A DNA stretch of 64,000 bases from the NCBI GenBank assembly GCA_964543795.1, contig CAZIZN010000002.1:124001-188000 (forward strand), given 5' to 3'. Below are positions 59,407 to 64,000 of the stretch, one piece after another. The DNA is from JACKIC01 sp964543795 (GTDB lineage Bacteria > Planctomycetota > UBA1135 > UBA2386). Under the pieces are notes generated by a model. The model made no database searches and was not told the origin of the DNA. It saw only the letters and a list, made by a program, of their open reading frames with translations. The position numbers and the translations under genes were made by a program. The number at the start of each line of letters is the position of its first letter. Positions within the stretch are counted from its first letter, which is position 1.

Positions 59407-59443
59407 AACGACGGCGCGCCGGTTCGACCGGCGCGCCGTCGTT
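59407..59443 (+). terminator. Perfect 16-bp-stem intrinsic terminator-like hairpin
   Basis: Bases 59407-59422 and 59428-59443 are exact reverse complements around a TTCGA loop, followed by CGTTGGG. It begins 20 bp after the stop of the secreted protein gene and is the strongest hairpin in the window. The tail has only scattered Ts. Confidence 0.7.
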
Positions 59444-59558
59444 CGTTGGGTGAGGGCCGCGCCGCCACCACGTGACGATCACGGACGCGGGTAGCGGAAG
59501 CCCAGGTCCGACCAGCCAGAGTCGGCAACCATGTCGGTTCGCGTCGTTCGCTGTGCAA

Positions 59559-59744
59559 TCAAGCGCAGGCCAGATGCCAAGGCACCGCGCGCACTCCTGG
59601 CGCGAGCGCGTAGTGATGCGTCGCGTCGAACATGGCCCGGAGCAGCGTGGTCTTGCCGCTCTGCCTCGGGCCGGTGACGACCACAGCCGGGAAGGTCGCG
59701 GCGGCTTTGCGGACCAAGGGCTCCAGATGCCGGCTGCGGCGCAT
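59559..59744 (-). pseudogene. AAA ATPase (DUF4143/AAA_14 type), N-terminal fragment
   Basis: The 61-codon fragment starts MRRSRHLEPLVRKAAATFP and contains the P-loop VVVTGPRQSGKTTLLRAMF. This is the opening of AAA_14-DUF4143 ATPases, which are normally about 400 residues and often linked to mobile or defence DNA. Homology fails around HHYALAPG and a stop follows at 59559; no continuation is found in the other frames. The upstream 59745-59830 is less GC-rich than its surroundings, which suggests acquired DNA. Confidence 0.7.
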
Positions 59745-59889
59745 ATCGTGCAGATCATCCTTCGGAAGGTGGATTTGCAATAGACTACACAAGTAGCCGA
59801 CGCTTCCTGTGTTACAGAATGTCTTTGCTGCCGCCGCAGGCCGGCACAACCGCCAGACGAGCCGGGGCGGGTCAGGACCCGCCGCCGGC

Positions 59890-60333
59890 CTACCAGCCGA
59901 TGCCTGCCGCCGCCGTCTTGCCGCCGGACTCGATCTCGATCCAGATCTTGCTGCCGTCCGGGATCTCCTTCGGCACGTCCATGTGGCCGTGCACGACCGT
60001 GTCGCCCTCGAGGTAGAGCTTGGCCTTGCGCGAGCCGACCGCGCTCTCGAGGCCGACCCAGCCGCGCACCGTGTCGGGGCGCTCGGCCTTGCTCGCGAAC
60101 ACGAGATCGACGTTGGCCTCCTTGCCGGCCTCCAGGTCGCCGAGCAGCACCACCTCGAACGTGCGTTCGCCGATCGTCAGCTTGCCGAGGGGGCGCGGCG
60201 GGCCGTGGTCCTCTTCCATCGCCGCCGGACCGGTGGTCGGGGACGTCGGCGGCTGGTTCGTCGTCGGCGCGTCGCCGCTGCAGGCAGCTGCGAACAGGAG
60301 GAACGTGGGAACGGTGAGTAGCAGTCGGTTCAT
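59890..60333 (-). CDS. Lipoprotein of the metal RND efflux operon, unknown function
   Basis: The 147-residue product has a lipoprotein signal (FLLFAAAC, Cys near residue 18), a Thr/Pro linker and a compact beta domain: GKLTIGERTFEVVLLGDLEAGKEANVDLVF, AKLYLEGDTVVHGHMDVPKEI. His residues occur in EEDHGP and VVHGHMDVP, which could bind metal. ATG 60333 overlaps the RND gene stop (ATGA), so it is the last gene of the efflux operon. It could act as a periplasmic metal-binding accessory; this is an inference from context. Confidence 0.6.
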   Translation of the reverse strand: MNRLLLTVPTFLLFAAACSGDAPTTNQPPTSPTTGPAAMEEDHGPPRPLGKLTIGERTFEVVLLGDLEAGKEANVDLVFASKAERPDTVRGWVGLESAVGSRKAKLYLEGDTVVHGHMDVPKEIPDGSKIWIEIESGGKTAAAGIGW

Positions 60334-63300
60334 GGTGTGTTGTCGGCGGCGGGACGCGCCACCGGACCGTTGCGGAACAAGAGGAAGAACCCGGCGGGAA
60401 CGACCACCAGGTTGAGGAACGTCGAGGTCAGGAGTCCGCCGAGCACGACGACGGACAGTGGTGCCAGGATCTCGCTGCCCGGTTCGCCCGCGGCGATGAC
60501 CAGCGGCAACAGGCCCAGCGCCGCCGTCAACGCGGTCATGAGGATCGGCACCATGCGTTCGCGCGAGCCGCGCAGGATCGCTTCCTCGAACGGCGCGCCC
60601 TGGGCCAGCAGGTCCAGGATGTGCCGCACGAGCAGGATGCCGTTGCGCGCGGCGATGCCGAACAGCGTGATGAAGCCGACCATGCTCGCGATCGACACGA
60701 CCGGCGCCTCGTAGCGCGCGCTGCCGATGCCGAACAGGGCCAGCGTGTTGGCGAACACGCCCGGGGACTCCGTCACGTAGATCGCGACGATGCCGCCGAT
60801 CAGCGCCAGCGGCAGGTTGACGAGCACCAGCAGCGCGGCGCGCAGCGAACCGAGCGCCTGCTGCAGCACGAGGACCATCGCGAGCAGCACCCCGCCGCCG
60901 AGCCACAGCAGCGTGCGGCTCGCCGACTGCTGCGCCTCGAACTGGCCGCCGAACTTCACGCTGCAGCCGGCCGCCGCGGCGATCGGCTCGACGCGCTCGC
61001 GCACGGCGGCGACGAGCTGGCCGAGGTTGTAGCCGTCGGCGACGTTGCACGAGACCACGGCCTTGCGGCGCGTGTTCTCGCGCAGGATCAGGTTCGAGGT
61101 CTGTTCGCGCACGACGTCGGCGACGTCGCACAGGCGCACGTGGCCGCCGGTCGGCGTACGCAGCACGAAGTCGCGCACGTCCTCGATGCTGCCGCGTTCG
61201 TCGGGGTGCAACCGCACGACGATCTGCAGCGACCGGCTGCCTTCGTAGACCTCGGCGACCGGGGCGCCGAGCAGAGCCGCTTCGAGCTGTTCGGCGGCGG
61301 TCGCGGGCGTGAGGCCGACCGCGGCGAGGTCCGCGGGGCGGTAGCGCACCGGCAACGACTGGATGCGGACTTCGCGCAGGCCCGCGACGTCGCGCGTGCC
61401 CGGCGTCGCCCGGAGTTCCCGTTCGACGTCGGCGGCGAGGTCGCGCAGCACGTCGAGGTCCTCGCCGAGCAGGTCGATCGCGAGCGCCGCGGGCGTGCCC
61501 GACAGCACGTGCGAGAGGCGGTGCTCGATCGGCTGGCCGACGCTCGTGGTGATGCCCGGAGCGCTGGCGAGGATCGAATCGATCGCGGCGCGCACGGTCC
61601 GCTTGTCGCGTCCGGGTTCGACGACGACCTCGATCTCCGAGTTCGACACCGGCTCGGCGTGTTCGTCGCGCTCCGCGCGGCCGGTGCGGCGCACCACCGA
61701 GCGCACGCCGGGGATGGCCACCAGCTGGCGTTCGAGGCCGCGCGCCATGCGGTCGCTCTCGGCGAGCGAGGTGCCCGGCGGCGCCATCACGAACACGGTG
61801 AACGTGCCCTCGTTGAACTCGGGCAGGAAGCTCGAGCCGAAGGTCGTGGCGAAACCCAGGCTGCCGACCGTCGCGACCAGCGTGCAGAGGCACAGCGCGC
61901 GCGCATGGCGCAGGCTGATGCGCAGCGTCGGCTCGTAGCGACGATGCAGCCACCGCACGAGGAAACCTTCCTCGTGCCCGGCGGCGCCGCTCACGCGGGC
62001 GAGCAGCACACGGCAGAGCGCCGGCGTCACCGTGAGCGCCACGAGCAGCGAGGCGATCGTCGAGATCAGGAAGGCGATGCCGAGCGGCTGGAAGAAGCGG
62101 CCCTCGAGGCCCTGCAGGAACAGCAGCGGCAGGAACACCATCGTGACGAGCACCGTGGCGAACACCATCGGGCTGCGGATCTCGTTGCTGGCGCGCAGCA
62201 CCGCTTCGCGCAGCGGCAGCCGCTGCTCCGCGGGGAGCGCGGCGTTCTCGCGCAGCCGGCGCAGCACGTTCTCGACGTCGATGATCGCGTCGTCGACGAG
62301 GCCGCCGATCGCCACCGCGAGGCCGCCGAGCGTCATGACGTTGATCGTCATGCCCGTCGCCCACAGTGCCAGCAGCGCCACGGCGAGACTCAGCGGGATC
62401 GCCGCGAGCGTGATGAACGTCGTGCGCACGTCGAGCAGGAACAGCAGCAGCACGATGGCGACGAAGATCGCCGCGTCGCGCAACACCGCGAGCAGGTTGT
62501 CGAGCGCCAGCTGGATGAAGTCCGACTGGCGCATCACGTGGCGGTTGAGCGCGATGCCCGGCGGCATCGCCGGTTCGACCGCGGACAGCAGGTCGTCGAC
62601 CGCGGCCGTCAACGCCAGGGTGTTGGTGCCGGGGGCCTTCTGCACGCCGAGCACGACCGCGGGGCGGCCGCCGTCGGCAGCGGTGCCGCGAGCGGGCGCG
62701 GGTCCCAGCTGCACGTCGGCCACGTCGCCGATCGTGATCGACCGCCCGTCCCGGAAGCGCACCGCGGTGCCGCGGATGTCCTCGACCGAACGCACGCGGC
62801 CGGTCTGCCGCACGGGCAGCTCGAGACCCGCTACGTCGGGCAGGTAGCCGGCAGCGGCGGTCGTGTGCGCGGCGCGCGCGGCGTCGACGACCTCGGTCAG
62901 CGACAGGTCGTGGGCCAGCAGGCGCTCCTGGCGCACGAGCACCTGGTACTCGGTCAGTTCGCCACCGAGCACCGCGACCTGGGCCACGCCCGGTACGCCG
63001 AGCAGCCGGTTGCGCAGCTCGAACTGCGCATAGCTGCGCACGTCCATCGGCGAACGCGAACCGTCCGGCGACGAGACCGACAGCAGCATGATCTCGCCGG
63101 TGATGGACGTGATCGGCGTCATCTCGCTGTGCACGCCCGGCGGCAGCGCCTCGCGGGCGGCGGCGAGCCGTTCGCCGACCTGCATGCGGGCGCGGTAGAT
63201 GTCCTCGCCCCAGTCGAACTCGACCCACACCAGCGACAGGCCGATCGAACTCGAACTGCGCACGCGTCGCACGCCGGCGACGCTGCGCACGGAGCTCTCG

Positions 63301-63506
63301 ATCGGGAACGTGACGTTGCGTTCGACCTCGTCGGCCGCGAGGCCGCCGCACTCGGTGAGCACGACGACGGTCGGCGCGTTGAGCTCGGGGAACACGTCGA
63401 CGGGCATGCGCGGCACGGCGTAGCCCGTCAGCAGGAGCAGCGCGGCGGCGAGCGTCAGCACGAGGCCGGGCCGCCGCAGCGAGAAGGCGATGAGCTGCTG
63501 GAACAT
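60330..63506 (-). CDS. Heavy-metal RND efflux transporter permease (CusA/CzcA family)
   Basis: The 1058-residue product is a full-length RND pump that drives cations such as Cu+, Zn2+, Co2+ or Cd2+ out of the periplasm by proton antiport. It has an N-terminal helix (FSLRRPGLVLTLAAALLLL), VDVFPELNAPTVVVLTECGGLAADEVE, two large periplasmic loops, and the family motif IGGLVDDAIIDVENVLRRL in the first membrane bundle with GIAARNGILLVRHILDLLAQG in the second. Metal specificity (Cu/Ag versus Zn/Co) is not readable without alignment. It lies 4 bp downstream of the adaptor gene. Confidence 0.93.
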   Translation of the reverse strand: MFQQLIAFSLRRPGLVLTLAAALLLLTGYAVPRMPVDVFPELNAPTVVVLTECGGLAADEVERNVTFPIESSVRSVAGVRRVRSSSSIGLSLVWVEFDWGEDIYRARMQVGERLAAAREALPPGVHSEMTPITSITGEIMLLSVSSPDGSRSPMDVRSYAQFELRNRLLGVPGVAQVAVLGGELTEYQVLVRQERLLAHDLSLTEVVDAARAAHTTAAAGYLPDVAGLELPVRQTGRVRSVEDIRGTAVRFRDGRSITIGDVADVQLGPAPARGTAADGGRPAVVLGVQKAPGTNTLALTAAVDDLLSAVEPAMPPGIALNRHVMRQSDFIQLALDNLLAVLRDAAIFVAIVLLLFLLDVRTTFITLAAIPLSLAVALLALWATGMTINVMTLGGLAVAIGGLVDDAIIDVENVLRRLRENAALPAEQRLPLREAVLRASNEIRSPMVFATVLVTMVFLPLLFLQGLEGRFFQPLGIAFLISTIASLLVALTVTPALCRVLLARVSGAAGHEEGFLVRWLHRRYEPTLRISLRHARALCLCTLVATVGSLGFATTFGSSFLPEFNEGTFTVFVMAPPGTSLAESDRMARGLERQLVAIPGVRSVVRRTGRAERDEHAEPVSNSEIEVVVEPGRDKRTVRAAIDSILASAPGITTSVGQPIEHRLSHVLSGTPAALAIDLLGEDLDVLRDLAADVERELRATPGTRDVAGLREVRIQSLPVRYRPADLAAVGLTPATAAEQLEAALLGAPVAEVYEGSRSLQIVVRLHPDERGSIEDVRDFVLRTPTGGHVRLCDVADVVREQTSNLILRENTRRKAVVSCNVADGYNLGQLVAAVRERVEPIAAAAGCSVKFGGQFEAQQSASRTLLWLGGGVLLAMVLVLQQALGSLRAALLVLVNLPLALIGGIVAIYVTESPGVFANTLALFGIGSARYEAPVVSIASMVGFITLFGIAARNGILLVRHILDLLAQGAPFEEAILRGSRERMVPILMTALTAALGLLPLVIAAGEPGSEILAPLSVVVLGGLLTSTFLNLVVVPAGFFLLFRNGPVARPAADNTP

Positions 63507-63510
63507 CGGG

Positions 63511-64000
63511 CTACTTGTGGTCCTCGTCGGCGTGCCAGGTGCCGTCGGCGTGGAAGTGCCCGCCCTGCTGCTGCGGCGCGCTCGCGAGCACGAGCGCGTA
63601 GGCGCCCGCCACGACCACCTCGTCGCCGTCGGCCAGCCCGCTCCTGACCTCGACCCAGCGGCCGTCGGAGACGCCGAGGTCGGCGTCGATGCGGATCACC
63701 GCGTCGGCGTCGTCGGGGTCGCGCAGGAACAGCACGCGCGACAGGCCGTGCTGTTGCACCGCCGCGAGGGGTACCGCGAGCGCGCCTGGGCCGCTCGAGA
63801 CGGTCTCGATCTCGGCGTAGGCGGCGATGCCCGCGCGCGCCCAGGCGGGGACCTCGGCGAGTCGGACGGCGATGTCGAAGGTGCGCTGGGCGGGATCCGC
63901 GTGCGTGCCGAGCACGAGCGTGCCGGCCGCCGTCGGCAGACCCGCGTCGCTGCCCGTGCCGTGCCTCGGCGCGACGACGCGCACCGGCTGACCGTCGGCC
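63511..64000 (-). CDS. RND periplasmic adaptor (membrane fusion) protein, C-terminal part
   Basis: The frame is open to the window edge, so the N-terminus lies beyond 64000. The visible 162 codons include adaptor beta-barrel and membrane-proximal strands (AGTLVLGTHADPAQRTFDIAVRL, ALAVPLAAVQQHG, VEVRSGLADGDEVVVAGAYAL). The protein ends in a His/Asp-rich tail (GGHFHADGTWHADEDHK) that probably binds metal, in agreement with the heavy-metal RND pump encoded right after it. An outer-membrane channel gene may lie further upstream. Confidence 0.85.
   Translation of the reverse strand, partial: ADGQPVRVVAPRHGTGSDAGLPTAAGTLVLGTHADPAQRTFDIAVRLAEVPAWARAGIAAYAEIETVSSGPGALAVPLAAVQQHGLSRVLFLRDPDDADAVIRIDADLGVSDGRWVEVRSGLADGDEVVVAGAYALVLASAPQQQGGHFHADGTWHADEDHK

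Overview
The window is about 64 kb of very GC-rich, gene-dense bacterial DNA with short intergenic gaps, many 4-nt start/stop overlaps (ATGA or GTGA) and frequent GTG or TTG starts. The gene set points to an uncultured member of the Planctomycetota: a DUF4129-DUF4350-MoxR-DUF58-SpoIIM-RDD operon, secreted proteins with a shared C-terminal domain, membrane Ser/Thr kinases with unusual catalytic motifs, futalosine-type menaquinone synthesis and glucose/sorbosone-dehydrogenase-like secreted proteins. That placement is an inference; no rRNA or tRNA gene was seen. A run of ten Ns at 14722-14731 shows that this is a scaffolded assembly.

Layout. 1-8.6 kb: end of a phosphoesterase, an M19 dipeptidase, a membrane protein, then the six-gene MoxR operon. 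8.7-11.5 kb: a three-subunit FAD/2Fe-2S amino-acid dehydrogenase. 11.7-14.8 kb: a coiled-coil lipoprotein, a squalene-cyclase-like repeat protein and a sulfotransferase broken by the assembly gap. 14.9-20.4 kb: a housekeeping run (aroF, tpiA, secG, yicC, gmk, coaC, a PrmA-like methyltransferase), with an RsmJ-like methyltransferase convergent to it. 20.6-25.4 kb: an XRE regulator and surface-polysaccharide genes (GT4, GT2, a methyltransferase, a KpsS-like protein). 25.5-29.5 kb: two tandem paralogous secreted sugar-dehydrogenase-like proteins. 29.7-37.0 kb: glmU-prs-rplY-pth-rpsF-rpsR-rplI-rimO-pgsA-pgpA.

37-46.6 kb is a signalling-rich accessory stretch: a HAMP/SpoIIE-type phosphatase, MazG, a small insertion carrying a truncated toxin-antitoxin-like pair between 54-bp copies of the mazG 3' end, a Ser/Thr kinase, a propeller histidine kinase and an M1 peptidase. 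46.8-58.8 kb: priA, a membrane protein, an L-arabinokinase-like GHMP kinase, a MATE exporter, a secreted protein, an RlmD/TrmA-type methyltransferase, a second Ser/Thr kinase and a futalosine hydrolase. 58.9-64 kb: a small secreted protein with a strong terminator, a broken AAA ATPase, and a heavy-metal RND efflux operon that runs off the end.

The observations most worth following are: (1) an 840-bp kinase cassette present twice, 17 kb apart, with one mismatch, fused to unrelated C-terminal halves; (2) a repeat of about 40 bp placed at or just after stop codons at three loci, able to form hairpins by different pairings; (3) the 54-bp mazG 3'-end duplication that brackets a truncated nucleotidyltransferase module; (4) a recurrent TGCTA extended -10 motif; (5) a perfect 10-bp-stem hairpin beside the rimO start.
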